Assembly (NCBI GenBank): GCA_018223385.1
Contig: JAGTTR010000021.1
Span: 1 to 64,000, forward strand
DNA length: 64,000 bases
Direction: 5' to 3'
Source: Oscillospiraceae bacterium Marseille-Q3528
Lineage (GTDB): Bacteria; Bacillota; Clostridia; Lachnospirales; Lachnospiraceae
The notes beneath the pieces were generated by a model. It was not told the origin of the DNA. It ran no database searches and saw nothing but the letters and a program-made list of their open reading frames with translations. Positions 7,605 to 15,356 of the stretch are shown piece by piece (position 1 is the stretch's first letter; each line of letters begins with the position of its first letter). A program made the position numbers and the translations under genes.

Positions 7605-8573
7605 ATGAACGCAAAAGAAGTCATCAGACAGGTAAAAGAACAGTGCGGCACCATCCGTCAGGTATACTGGACGGCCTGCGGCGGCAGCCTGGTGGATCTG
7701 TACCCGGCACACTGCATGCTCATGGGAGAGAGCACCATCGTGGAATCTGGTTTCTACACTGCCAGAGAGTTTCTGCTGGCAACCCCGAAGAAGCTGGGCA
7801 AAGAAAGCCTGGTCATCGTGTGTAGCCATTCCGGCGGTACGCCGGAGTCCCTTAAGGCTGCAGAGCTGGCACTCTCCAAAGGTGCAGCGGTCATCATGCT
7901 CACCAACCGTGCGGGAAGCCCGGCAGACTGTGACAAGTGGATCACCTGGGTATATCCGTGGGCAGACGAGCTGGAAACATTAAAGATCCCCAGCGGCATT
8001 ACGCTTTCTCTGGCAGCAGAGGTACTGGCAGCCCAGGAGACATTTGCCTCCTATCATGTGCTGATGGACGGTCTGTCCAAAATGGACGGCATCGTGGCAA
8101 AAGCCAAAGAGAAGGTAAGAGCTGAACTTTGCGACCGTTTTGCCCGGCTGTGCAAGGAGCATAACTTCCTTTATATTCTCGGCAGCGGTGCGACCTTTTC
8201 CCAGACATACGGATTTGCCATCTGCAGCCTGATGGAGATGCAGTGGCAGAACTGTGCGTATATCCACAGCGGTGAGTATTTCCACGGCCCTTTTGAGGTG
8301 ACGGAGGACGGTGTGTTCTATTTTCTGCAGAAGGGATCCGGCAAGTGCCGTCCCATGGATGAGCGGGCAGAGGATTTCCTGAAAACGCACACCGATACGC
8401 TGATGGTGCTGGATGCGCTGGAATATGGCATGGATGCCATTGATCCGGCTGTCCGGGATTATCTGGATCCGGTGCTGTTCTATCCGATGAACTGTGAGCT
8501 GCGTTCTGCCAGAGGCAAACTGTTCGATCATGATGTGGACTACCGCAGATACATGGGAAAGGTGGACTATTGA
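7605..8573 (+). CDS. frlB: SIS-domain sugar isomerase, FrlB-like deglycase
   Basis: A 322-residue protein with two SIS domains, starting after CAGGAGG. The first half carries GGSLVDLYPAHCML and VCSHSGGTPESLKAAELALSKGA; the second carries ILGSGATFSQTYGFAICSL and HSGEYFHGPFE. The length and the paired fold match the fructosamine-6-phosphate deglycase (FrlB/FraB) and GlmS-isomerase group. FrlB splits a 6-phosphorylated Amadori product into glucose 6-phosphate and a free amino acid. The next gene is a FrlD-like kinase overlapping by one base (TGATG), which strongly supports a deglycase role. The identity of the amino moiety is unknown. Confidence 0.75.
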   Translation: MNAKEVIRQVKEQCGTIRQVYWTACGGSLVDLYPAHCMLMGESTIVESGFYTAREFLLATPKKLGKESLVIVCSHSGGTPESLKAAELALSKGAAVIMLTNRAGSPADCDKWITWVYPWADELETLKIPSGITLSLAAEVLAAQETFASYHVLMDGLSKMDGIVAKAKEKVRAELCDRFARLCKEHNFLYILGSGATFSQTYGFAICSLMEMQWQNCAYIHSGEYFHGPFEVTEDGVFYFLQKGSGKCRPMDERAEDFLKTHTDTLMVLDALEYGMDAIDPAVRDYLDPVLFYPMNCELRSARGKLFDHDVDYRRYMGKVDY

Positions 8574-9433
8574 TGGATTATCCGGTAAAAGTGCTTGGCT
8601 TCGGTGATAACGTGGTGGATCTGTACGACCACCTGCATCTGATGTATCCCGGCGGCAATGCGGTGAACTTTGCAGTGTTTGCCAAAAGGCTTGGCGTGGC
8701 CCGAAGCGCCTACATGGGAATTTTTGGTACCGACCGGGCGGCAGAGCATGTCATTTCTTCGCTGGAAAACGAACAGGTGGAACTGGTAAAATGCCTGCAG
8801 ATCCCGGGGGAAAACGGCTGGTCGAGAAACACGGTGGTGGACGGTGACCGGGTGTTTATGGATTACAATAACGGAGGTATCCGCGGGGATGTGCGGTATC
8901 CGCTGGGCCGGTTCGAGCTGCAATATGCGAAGCAGTTTGACCTGGTGCATACCGGTATTTACTGCTTTACCGAGCGGGAGCTGCCCAAGCTACAGAAGGC
9001 GGGCGTGCCGGTAAGCTTTGATTTTTCCGATGAATACACGGAAGAGGATGTGAAAGAGATCGCGCCCTATGTGACCTACGCCTTTTTCTCCTGCGGGGAG
9101 GAGACACCCCAGGAAAAGGTGTGGGAGCGGCTTCTGACGACAGCGGAGCTGGGGCCAAAGATTGTCTGTGCCTCCCGGGGAGCCAAAGGCTGTATTGCCT
9201 ATGCAAGCGGAGAATTTTACGTGCAGCAGGCGGCGCCGGTGCAGCACATGGCAGACACGATGGGGGCCGGAGATGCGCTGCTGACAGCTTTTCTTGTGGG
9301 TTATCTTTCGCGGAAAAAGGCAGGCGTGGAAGAGAAGACGGCTGTGAAGGAAAGCCTGGCCGATGCGGCACAGTTTGCGGCGCAGGTGTGCGGCATTGAC
9401 GGCGCCTGGGGATATGGAGTGCATTATGAATAA
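8573..9433 (+). CDS. frlD: PfkB-family kinase, FrlD-like (fructosamine 6-kinase)
   Basis: A 286-residue ribokinase-fold enzyme. VLGFGDNVVDLYDHLHLMYPGGNAVNFAVF resembles the start of E. coli FrlD, and the C-terminal DTMGAGDALLTAF holds the PfkB anion hole and catalytic Asp. SFDFSDEYTEEDV also fits the FrlD group. It would phosphorylate an Amadori compound at O6 to feed the SIS deglycase. The ATG overlaps the stop of the previous gene and AAGGTGG lies upstream. It overlaps the next kinase gene by eight bases. Confidence 0.78.
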   Translation: MDYPVKVLGFGDNVVDLYDHLHLMYPGGNAVNFAVFAKRLGVARSAYMGIFGTDRAAEHVISSLENEQVELVKCLQIPGENGWSRNTVVDGDRVFMDYNNGGIRGDVRYPLGRFELQYAKQFDLVHTGIYCFTERELPKLQKAGVPVSFDFSDEYTEEDVKEIAPYVTYAFFSCGEETPQEKVWERLLTTAELGPKIVCASRGAKGCIAYASGEFYVQQAAPVQHMADTMGAGDALLTAFLVGYLSRKKAGVEEKTAVKESLADAAQFAAQVCGIDGAWGYGVHYE

Positions 9434-10235
9434 GCAGAAAAAAGTGGCGGCAGTGGGATTCTGCTGCGCCGATGTGTATGAGAACCTGAATGAGTGGTAT
9501 CCCACCGGAAACGGTGTGGACTTTGGGATCCATCTGGCCCGGGCCGGGGTACCGGTGAGCGTGGTCAGCGTGGTTGGCAACGATACATACGGAGAACAGA
9601 TGAAAGAGGTGCTGAAAAAAGAAGGCATCGACATTTCCCATCTGCGCACCGAGGAAGGCCAGACATGCCGGATGCGGATGGAGCTGAAAAACGGCACCGA
9701 CCGGGTGCATCTGGAATCCATCGACGGCGTGATGGAGCATTATGCCATCACAAAAGAGGACTTTGCCTTTGTGGCGGAACATGATCTTCTGCATACGGAT
9801 CTGTTCGGCAATGTGCTGTCCTATCTGCCGGCCTGGAAGGAGGCCTGCGTGGAGATCCTCATGGATTTTTCCGTATTTACGCGGGATCCCCAGTACGAAT
9901 GCGAGAAGCTGTTCCCCTTCGTGGACTATGTGTTTTTCTCGGCGGACGGCATTCCGGGCAAGGAGCTCACCGGCTGGATGAAGAAGATCCAGTCCTACGG
10001 CCCCAAGCTGGTGACCGCCACCATGGGGGAAGAGGGGAGCCTGTGCTATAACGGCGAATTTTTCTACTCCTGCGGTATTGTACCGGTGAAAAATGTGGTC
10101 AACACGGTGGGTGCCGGGGACAGCTATATCGCGGGCTTTACGAAGGCCATGCTGGAAGGAAGGTCCATTCCGGAGTGTATGGAGGCGGGGGCAAAGCTTT
10201 CCGCAGATGTGATCGGCAGGTTCCGGCCGTATTAA
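9426..10235 (+). CDS. Second PfkB-family kinase, FrlD-like
   Basis: A 269-residue paralogue of the preceding kinase: VAAVGFCCADVYENLNEWYPTGNGVDFGIHLARAG at the start and NTVGAGDSYIAGF at the end. The catalytic Asp of GAGD is present, while the first Asp of the DTxGAGD motif is Asn. ATG 9426 has GGAG six bases upstream and lies inside the previous gene. Two overlapping kinases with one deglycase suggest two different glycated substrates, or one kinase acting on a different sugar. Cytoplasmic. Confidence 0.78.
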   Translation: MNKQKKVAAVGFCCADVYENLNEWYPTGNGVDFGIHLARAGVPVSVVSVVGNDTYGEQMKEVLKKEGIDISHLRTEEGQTCRMRMELKNGTDRVHLESIDGVMEHYAITKEDFAFVAEHDLLHTDLFGNVLSYLPAWKEACVEILMDFSVFTRDPQYECEKLFPFVDYVFFSADGIPGKELTGWMKKIQSYGPKLVTATMGEEGSLCYNGEFFYSCGIVPVKNVVNTVGAGDSYIAGFTKAMLEGRSIPECMEAGAKLSADVIGRFRPY

Positions 10236-10277
10236 ACAGACAGGAACCGCCTGCATAGAAGAACAGGAGAGATGACA

Positions 10278-11129
10278 ATGGTAATTGATATGCATGTGCA
10301 TCCGATTTTTTATAAATCGATCTGTGACAACAAAGAAGAACTGGAATTTCGCAAGGACACCTTCGGCGTCTGGAAGCAGGGCCCCATGGACTGGGATGAG
10401 GCATTTGCGGAGATGGATTTCGGCGGCATTGATAAAGAAGCGCTGCTGCCCATGGATGTGACCACCACCGAGGGCGGGTGGATCGTGACCAATGAGCAGA
10501 TCGCAGCTCTCAAGAGCAGGTATCCGGAGCGGCTCATCGGCTTTGCCAGCGTGGATCCTCACCGGAAGGATGCGGCGGATGTACTCATCCACGCTTTTGA
10601 TGATCTGGGGCTGGAGGGACTGAAGCTTCATCCGTCCAAGCAGAAATTTTACCCTGCGGATCCGTGTATGGAGCCCATTTATGAAATCTGTGAGAGCAGA
10701 AATAAGCCCATCATTTTCCATGCGGGCACATCCTGGGAGCCCAACACCCCTGCAGAATACGCCCATCCGCTGGCCTTTGAGAAGGTGTTCATCGCCCATC
10801 CGCATCTGCGGTGCTGCCTGGCCCATTTTGCCTGGCCCTGGGTGCGGGAGATGGTCATGCTCATGATCAAGTATCCCAACGTATACACCGATACCTCCGT
10901 GCTGTACATGGATTCCCCGGAGGAGTCCATGAGCCGCCTGTTCACGGTGGACATGGGGCCCCACTGGTTTGAACGGGGCTTCCGGGAGCAGGTCATGTTT
11001 GCTTCCAACACCCCCAGATTCCGCGCCTTCAAGATCAAGCGGGCGCTGGATGCGGTGCCCATGAAGGACGCAGCCAGAGAAGCTTTATATGGAGGAAACG
11101 CACTTCGTTTCCTGAAAGGAGACAGGTAG
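10278..11129 (+). CDS. Amidohydrolase, COG2159 (amidohydrolase-2) family
   Basis: A 283-residue TIM-barrel metal-dependent hydrolase or decarboxylase. DMHVHPIF near the start gives the HxH pair; GLEGLKLHPSKQ, IIFHAGTSW and CCLAHFAWPW hold the further His residues of the fold. The motif that usually reads GSDxP near the C-terminus is FASNTP, with Asn at residue 244 where the metal-binding Asp is expected. Either a different Asp substitutes or the chemistry is altered. AGGAGA is seven bases before ATG 10278. It lies in the same run as the FrlB/FrlD genes and YjbQ. The substrate is unknown. Confidence 0.75.
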   Translation: MVIDMHVHPIFYKSICDNKEELEFRKDTFGVWKQGPMDWDEAFAEMDFGGIDKEALLPMDVTTTEGGWIVTNEQIAALKSRYPERLIGFASVDPHRKDAADVLIHAFDDLGLEGLKLHPSKQKFYPADPCMEPIYEICESRNKPIIFHAGTSWEPNTPAEYAHPLAFEKVFIAHPHLRCCLAHFAWPWVREMVMLMIKYPNVYTDTSVLYMDSPEESMSRLFTVDMGPHWFERGFREQVMFASNTPRFRAFKIKRALDAVPMKDAAREALYGGNALRFLKGDR

Positions 11130-11130
11130 G

Positions 11131-11562
11131 ATGGTCGTACTCAAGGAGCTTTACCGCCTGAGCAAAAAGGCGGAGGAATATATCAACATCACGGAAGAGG
11201 TGCATCAGCTCATCCGGGAGAGCGGCGTGAAAAACGGCATCGCTGCGGTCATCACCTCCCACACCACCACGGGTATCTTTGTCAATGAGGCGCTGCCCTG
11301 CGTGGAGTCTGACATCAGCGATATGCTGGAAAAATCCGCCCCTTTAAATGAGACGTACGCTCACGCCCATTTTCTGCCGGATTACGGCGCCACAGGCAAC
11401 AATTCCCAGGGACATCTGAAGAGCCTGCTCACCGGCAACCACTGTGTATTTCCGGTGATCGACGGGGAGATCGTCTGCGGCGGCGCCCAGGAGATCTACC
11501 TGGCGGAGTTCGACGGCCCTCAGAGACGACGGGTATATGTAGAAGTGATGGGAGAAGCCTGA
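11131..11562 (+). CDS. yjbQ: YjbQ / UPF0047 family protein
   Basis: A 143-residue protein with the family blocks TSHTTTGIFVNEALPCVESDI, HAHFLPDYGATGNNSQGHLKSLLTG and GGAQEIYLAEFDGPQRRRVYVEVMG, including the conserved His residues. Members form trimers and E. coli YjbQ has weak thiamine-phosphate synthase activity; the true role is unsettled. It starts one base after the amidohydrolase stop, so the two are translationally coupled. Pairing with a COG2159 amidohydrolase suggests a shared function. A hairpin without T tract (about 11557-11592) follows. Confidence 0.85.
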   Translation: MVVLKELYRLSKKAEEYINITEEVHQLIRESGVKNGIAAVITSHTTTGIFVNEALPCVESDISDMLEKSAPLNETYAHAHFLPDYGATGNNSQGHLKSLLTGNHCVFPVIDGEIVCGGAQEIYLAEFDGPQRRRVYVEVMGEA

Positions 11563-11648
11563 TTGCAGATGCGGCAGAGGGATTGCCGATCAGGACTGCT
11601 TCGCGTCTGTCCGGCATGGAAAGATTTTCCATATAAGCAAAATCGGTA

Positions 11649-11677
11649 TTGACAAAAGCAGGAAATCATGCTAATCT
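11649..11677 (+). promoter_or_regulatory. Promoter of a short leader transcript
   Basis: Perfect TTGACA (11649-11654), 17-base spacer, TAATCT (11672-11677). It drives a transcript that meets a strong terminator within about 90 bases. Confidence 0.6.
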
Positions 11678-11683
11678 TATCAC

Positions 11684-11773
11684 GGTATTAGAACTGAATC
11701 ATTTTTATTCTGAAAAAGAAGCAGAGATTTCATACAAAGGCGTATTGATCGGAAGGTCGGTACGTCTTTTTTT
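11684..11773 (+). ncRNA. Short terminated transcript (leader or small RNA) upstream of the second liv operon
   Basis: From the promoter at 11649 the RNA would run about 60 bases and then form a perfect 12-bp stem GGCGTATTGATC/GGTCGGTACGTC (with G-T pairs) around a GGAA loop, followed by seven Ts (11739-11773). Flanking ACAAA/TTTGT can extend the stem. It is either an attenuated leader of the binding-protein operon or a free small RNA of about 90 bases. I recognise no aptamer. Confidence 0.55.
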
Positions 11774-11799
11774 GTATATAATGAAAGGATATTTTCAAC

Positions 11800-11880
11800 A
11801 TGGGAAATGAGCGGAAAGCAGCTGCGAAGCAGCGAAAGATGCGGCCGCACAGTTCTGCGGATGATCTGGCTGCACGGTAA
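11800..11880 (+). CDS. Possible 26-residue basic small ORF
   Basis: ATG 11800, preceded by GAAAGGAT, opens 26 codons (MGNERKAAAKQRKMRPHSS...) in the 480-base gap between yjbQ and the binding-protein gene. It is rich in Lys/Arg in the first half. I do not recognise it. It could be a leader peptide or chance. Confidence 0.25.
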   Translation: MGNERKAAAKQRKMRPHSSADDLAAR

Positions 11881-11910
11881 TTATTTTTTTGTTGAGAATG
11901 AATTCATTTC

Positions 11911-11939
11911 TTGTGAAAAGTCATGTTTTATGGTAATAT
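11911..11939 (+). promoter_or_regulatory. Promoter of the binding-protein/liv operon
   Basis: TTGTGA (11911-11916), 17-base spacer, TAATAT (11934-11939), about 100 bases before the ATG at 12046. TTTC-TTGT-GAAA (11907-11918) overlaps the -35 and resembles the palindrome at 29-44. The rest of the gap 11563-12045 holds the short transcript and small ORF listed separately. Confidence 0.5.
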
Positions 11940-12045
11940 AATTACTTAAAAAGATTATTAAATTACTTACCTGTCATCGGGGAGCCGAAAGGGTGGGAAA
12001 TTAATAATAGACTATCAATTTTATTCAGAGAAGAGGAGGCAAACT

Positions 12046-13260
12046 ATGAAGAAGAAAGTATTAAGTATTTTACTTTCCGCAGCCATGGTAGCAGCAATGG
12101 TATCCGGATGTGGATCCAAAGATGAGGGCAGCTCATCCGCAGACAGCGCAGACAAGACAGAGGCATCATCTGACGATGCAGCAGCATCTGATGCAACGTA
12201 TGAAGGAACAATCAAGATCGGTGTTGTAGGACCTTTCTCCGGATCTTCCGCAATGGTTGGTGATACTGAGAAGAAGGGCGTTGAGCTTGCTGCAAAGCAG
12301 ATCAACGAGAACGGCGGCATCAATGGCATGACCATCGAGCTGATCGAGGAAGATGACCAGCAGGATCCCAAGACGGCAGTATCCGCCATCAACAAGCTGG
12401 TTTCCAGTGATGAGGTTGTTGCAGCAGTTGGTACCGTCAACAGCTCCTGTACACTGGCTATGATGGATGTGACAGAGAACAACGAGATCCCGCTTGTTAC
12501 TCCGATTTCTTCCGGTGTTGCCATTACAGATCCGTCCAACAGCTACATTGTCCGTCTGCAGGCATCTGACAAGCTGCAGGCAAAGGCAATCACAGAGTAT
12601 GCGATCAATGATCTTGGATATAAGAACATTGCCGTTATGTTCCAGAACGATGACTTCGGCGCAGGCGGTAAAGATGTTGTAGTAGAGACACTGAAAGACG
12701 CAGGCATCGAGCCTCTGGCAGTAGAAGCTTTCGATTCCAGTGCAACCGATATGTCCGCACAGCTTCTGAAGATCAAGGATCTCAATCCGGAAGCTATCAT
12801 CATGTGGACCATGTACGGCTGCGGCGCAACCATCGCAAAACAGTGCGATCAGCTTGGTATCGACTGTGACCTGATGGGCGGTGGCGGACTGACCAACGCA
12901 AAGCTCTATGAGCTGGGCGGAGAATCCGCAGTCGGCATCCTGAACACCCAGACCTTCTTCCCGGATAAGGAGAAAGCTTCCGAGACAGCAGGCGCATTCA
13001 TTGATGCTTACGAGACAGAGTACGGCGAGACTCCGGACTCCAACGCAGCTATGTCCTATGATGCAATGATGGTTCTGGCAGAGGGCCTGAAGGCAGCAAC
13101 TCCGGACATGAAGGCTGATGACATCATGGCTGGTATGAAGGCTGTCAAGGATATGCCTCTGGCAACCGGTACCATCACCATCGATGAGAACGGCGACGCA
13201 AACAGAGACATCCTGATCATCCGTCTCTGCGAGGGCGGCACCTACGAGTTAGTTAAGTAG
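12046..13260 (+). CDS. livK: Branched-chain-type ABC solute-binding lipoprotein (LivK type)
   Basis: A 404-residue lipoprotein. The signal peptide ends VSGCGSK with lipidated Cys at about 22; an Asp/Ser/Ala-rich linker runs to residue 55. The mature type-1 periplasmic fold starts IKIGVVGPFSGSSAMVGDTEKKGVELAAKQINENGG, with VGTVNSSCTLAMMDV and MSYDAMMVLAEGLKAA further on. GAGGAGG is nine bases upstream. It heads a complete Liv transporter with livHMGF following, and an intercistronic hairpin separates it from livH. The ligand is not readable from sequence; the downstream ureide hydrolases suggest a cyclic ureide or carbamoyl amino acid. It may also serve the LivHMGF system at 1298-4713. Confidence 0.9.
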   Translation: MKKKVLSILLSAAMVAAMVSGCGSKDEGSSSADSADKTEASSDDAAASDATYEGTIKIGVVGPFSGSSAMVGDTEKKGVELAAKQINENGGINGMTIELIEEDDQQDPKTAVSAINKLVSSDEVVAAVGTVNSSCTLAMMDVTENNEIPLVTPISSGVAITDPSNSYIVRLQASDKLQAKAITEYAINDLGYKNIAVMFQNDDFGAGGKDVVVETLKDAGIEPLAVEAFDSSATDMSAQLLKIKDLNPEAIIMWTMYGCGATIAKQCDQLGIDCDLMGGGGLTNAKLYELGGESAVGILNTQTFFPDKEKASETAGAFIDAYETEYGETPDSNAAMSYDAMMVLAEGLKAATPDMKADDIMAGMKAVKDMPLATGTITIDENGDANRDILIIRLCEGGTYELVK

Positions 13261-13346
13261 AGCGTTGAAAACGCGGTTTTGCGAATAAAGCGCTCCTGAA
13301 CGGTGCGCAGAGTATGATACCATGCGCTGCAAAATAACTGGATCGG

Positions 13347-13384
13347 CAACAGCCTGTATGGACGATGGGAAATACAGGCTGTTT
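13347..13384 (+). terminator. Intercistronic hairpin between livK and livH
   Basis: AACAGCCTGTAT pairs perfectly with ATACAGGCTGTT around an 11-base loop, followed only by TT. This is more likely an mRNA-stabilising or partial terminator structure that lets the binding protein be made in excess. An upstream GCGC-type hairpin lies at about 13288-13332. Nothing else is seen in 13261-13489. Confidence 0.6.
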
Positions 13385-13489
13385 GCCAGTCTGAAAGAAT
13401 TTCTGAATAGAATTGATAAAATTGGATAAGTCATGATGTGATATTTGGACACTGGAACATATACGCTACGAAGAAGAAGGAGATGCAAT

Positions 13490-14365
13490 ATGCAGATTTT
13501 ACAGCAGCTGATCCAGGGACTTTCTCTGGGGAGTATTTACGGATTGGTGGCACTCGGATATGTGCTGATCTATCAGGCATGGGGAGTGCTGAACTTTGCA
13601 CAGGGGGAGGTATGTGCCATTGGTGCGTTTTCCCTGCTTGTGCTGCACGTGGAACTGGGAATGCCTGTTATTCTGGCCATGCCGCTGGCCATCATCGTGA
13701 GTATGATCGTCGGCTACATTATCGAGTTTCTTTCCTTCCGTCCGCTGGAGAATGCGAAGGATATGAGTAAGCTGATCGCCACCATCGGTGTCAGCATCTG
13801 TGTCAGAAACCTTTTGCGCGTCATTTTCGGCGCAGACGCATTTGCGTTTCCGTCTATTTTCGGTGACAAGCCGTTCCATGTGGGCGGCCTGATCCTTGTC
13901 CCGCAGAACTTATGGAATACGGTATTTGGTTTTGGTCTGGTGATCCTTCTGAACCTGTTTTTAAAGAAGACGAGAGTGGGCAAGTCCATGAGAGCAACCG
14001 CGCAGGACAAAGAGGCTGCCCGGCTCATGGGTATTAACGTCCGGGCTTCCCTGACAGGTACCTTTGTCATCGCGTCTGCCATCGGTGCGATTGCCGGTAT
14101 GCTTCTGGCTCCGGTTTACCTGTTCAACGCCAGCATCGGTGCCACCATCGGAACAAAGGGATATGCGGCAGCCGTTCTCGGCGGTCTGGATTTTGCCAGC
14201 GGTGCCATGGTGGGCGGCATCATCCTCGGTATTGCCGAGTGTCTGGCCGTTGCATTTGGTTCCTCTGCTTATCAGTCGGCCATCGCATATATCGTATTGT
14301 TCCTGGTGCTGATCCTGAAGCCGTCAGGTATCATGAGTAAGAAGAAAACAGTAGAGAAGGTGTAA
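13490..14365 (+). CDS. livH: Branched-chain-type ABC permease LivH (second system)
   Basis: A 291-residue polytopic permease: LQQLIQGLSLGSIYGLVALGYVLIYQAWGVLNFAQGE at the start, GKSMRATAQDKEAARLMGIN as the coupling region and GGLDFASGAMVGGIILGIAE near the end. AAGGAG seven bases before ATG 13490 fixes the start. It is diverged from the LivH at 1298, so the two systems are not a recent duplication. It forms the channel with LivM encoded two bases downstream. Confidence 0.92.
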   Translation: MQILQQLIQGLSLGSIYGLVALGYVLIYQAWGVLNFAQGEVCAIGAFSLLVLHVELGMPVILAMPLAIIVSMIVGYIIEFLSFRPLENAKDMSKLIATIGVSICVRNLLRVIFGADAFAFPSIFGDKPFHVGGLILVPQNLWNTVFGFGLVILLNLFLKKTRVGKSMRATAQDKEAARLMGINVRASLTGTFVIASAIGAIAGMLLAPVYLFNASIGATIGTKGYAAAVLGGLDFASGAMVGGIILGIAECLAVAFGSSAYQSAIAYIVLFLVLILKPSGIMSKKKTVEKV

Positions 14366-14367
14366 AA

Positions 14368-15354
14368 ATGACGTTTGGAAAAGTATATGAGAAAACAAGA
14401 ATCTGGATCCTGCTTGTCATCGCCATCATCCTGCCGATGACCGGAATCAGCAACTACTGGCTGCACGTACTGAATATCGGCGGCATTTTTGCCATCTGTA
14501 CGCTGAGCCTGAACCTTCTGACCGGCTGTACCGGCCTGTTCTCCGTGGGCCACATCGCCTTCTACGGCATCGGTGCCTACACGGCGGCTGTTCTGGCTAC
14601 GAAGTTTAACGTACCCTTTCTGGTCTGCGTGCTGTGCGCCGGCCTGATGGCTATGGTATGGGGCATCATCCTCGGTATGCCGGCCCTGCGTCTGAAAGGT
14701 CTGTATCTGGCCATCTCCACCCTGGCTTTCGGTGAGATCGCCTACCGTGTCTTCCTGAACTGGGAAGCTGTCACCAACGGTTCCCGCGGTATCTTAGGCA
14801 TCAAAGCACCGATCCTGAACCTGGGATTTCTGGAGATCAACTTCAAAACTTATAAAACCTATTATTATATCGTGTTGCTCTTCCTTGTGCTGATGATCAT
14901 CTTCACACGGAACATCATCCATTCCCGTACCGGTCGTGCCCTTCTCTCCATCCGTGAGAGCGAGATCGCCGCACAGGCACTGGGCGTGAACACCGTCCGT
15001 TACAAGATCATTGCATTTGCCACTTCCGCATTCTTTGCAGGCATTGCCGGATCTCTGTACGCTTACGAGGTACACTTCATTTCTCCGGAGTCTTTCGTCA
15101 GTGCAGAGTCCACCTCCGTTCTGGCCATGATGGTCGTGGGCGGCATCGGCAGCATCGCCGGTTCCATTGCCGGTGCGTTCGTGCTGACCATGATCCCGGA
15201 GCTTTTACGTTCCGTGGGTGATATCCGACTGGTCCTGTACGGCGCAGCCATCGTAGCCATCATCATTTTTGCCCCCAGGGGACTGGGCGGTGCCATTGAG
15301 TGGCTGGACAACCTGCTGTGCGGCAAGCACAAGAAAAAGACGGAGGAGGAATAA
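14368..15354 (+). CDS. livM: Branched-chain-type ABC permease LivM (second system)
   Basis: A 328-residue permease with LSLNLLTGCTGLFSVGHIAFYGIGAYTAA, LSIRESEIAAQALGVNTVRYK (coupling helix) and VVGGIGSIAGSIAGAF. It starts two bases after livH and ends two bases before livG, all on one message. A charged Lys-rich tail (KHKKKTEEE) faces the cytoplasm. Confidence 0.92.
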   Translation: MTFGKVYEKTRIWILLVIAIILPMTGISNYWLHVLNIGGIFAICTLSLNLLTGCTGLFSVGHIAFYGIGAYTAAVLATKFNVPFLVCVLCAGLMAMVWGIILGMPALRLKGLYLAISTLAFGEIAYRVFLNWEAVTNGSRGILGIKAPILNLGFLEINFKTYKTYYYIVLLFLVLMIIFTRNIIHSRTGRALLSIRESEIAAQALGVNTVRYKIIAFATSAFFAGIAGSLYAYEVHFISPESFVSAESTSVLAMMVVGGIGSIAGSIAGAFVLTMIPELLRSVGDIRLVLYGAAIVAIIIFAPRGLGGAIEWLDNLLCGKHKKKTEEE

Positions 15355-15356
15355 CC

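Noticed and set aside
7383..7829. Extended N-terminus for the family-3 binding protein
   Set aside because: The frame runs through both promoters and the start of the SIS gene; the lipoprotein signal at 7382 is complete.
8967..10964. 665-residue open frame on the minus strand
   Set aside because: It lies across three well-supported + strand genes (two kinases and an amidohydrolase) and has no motifs or ribosome-binding site.
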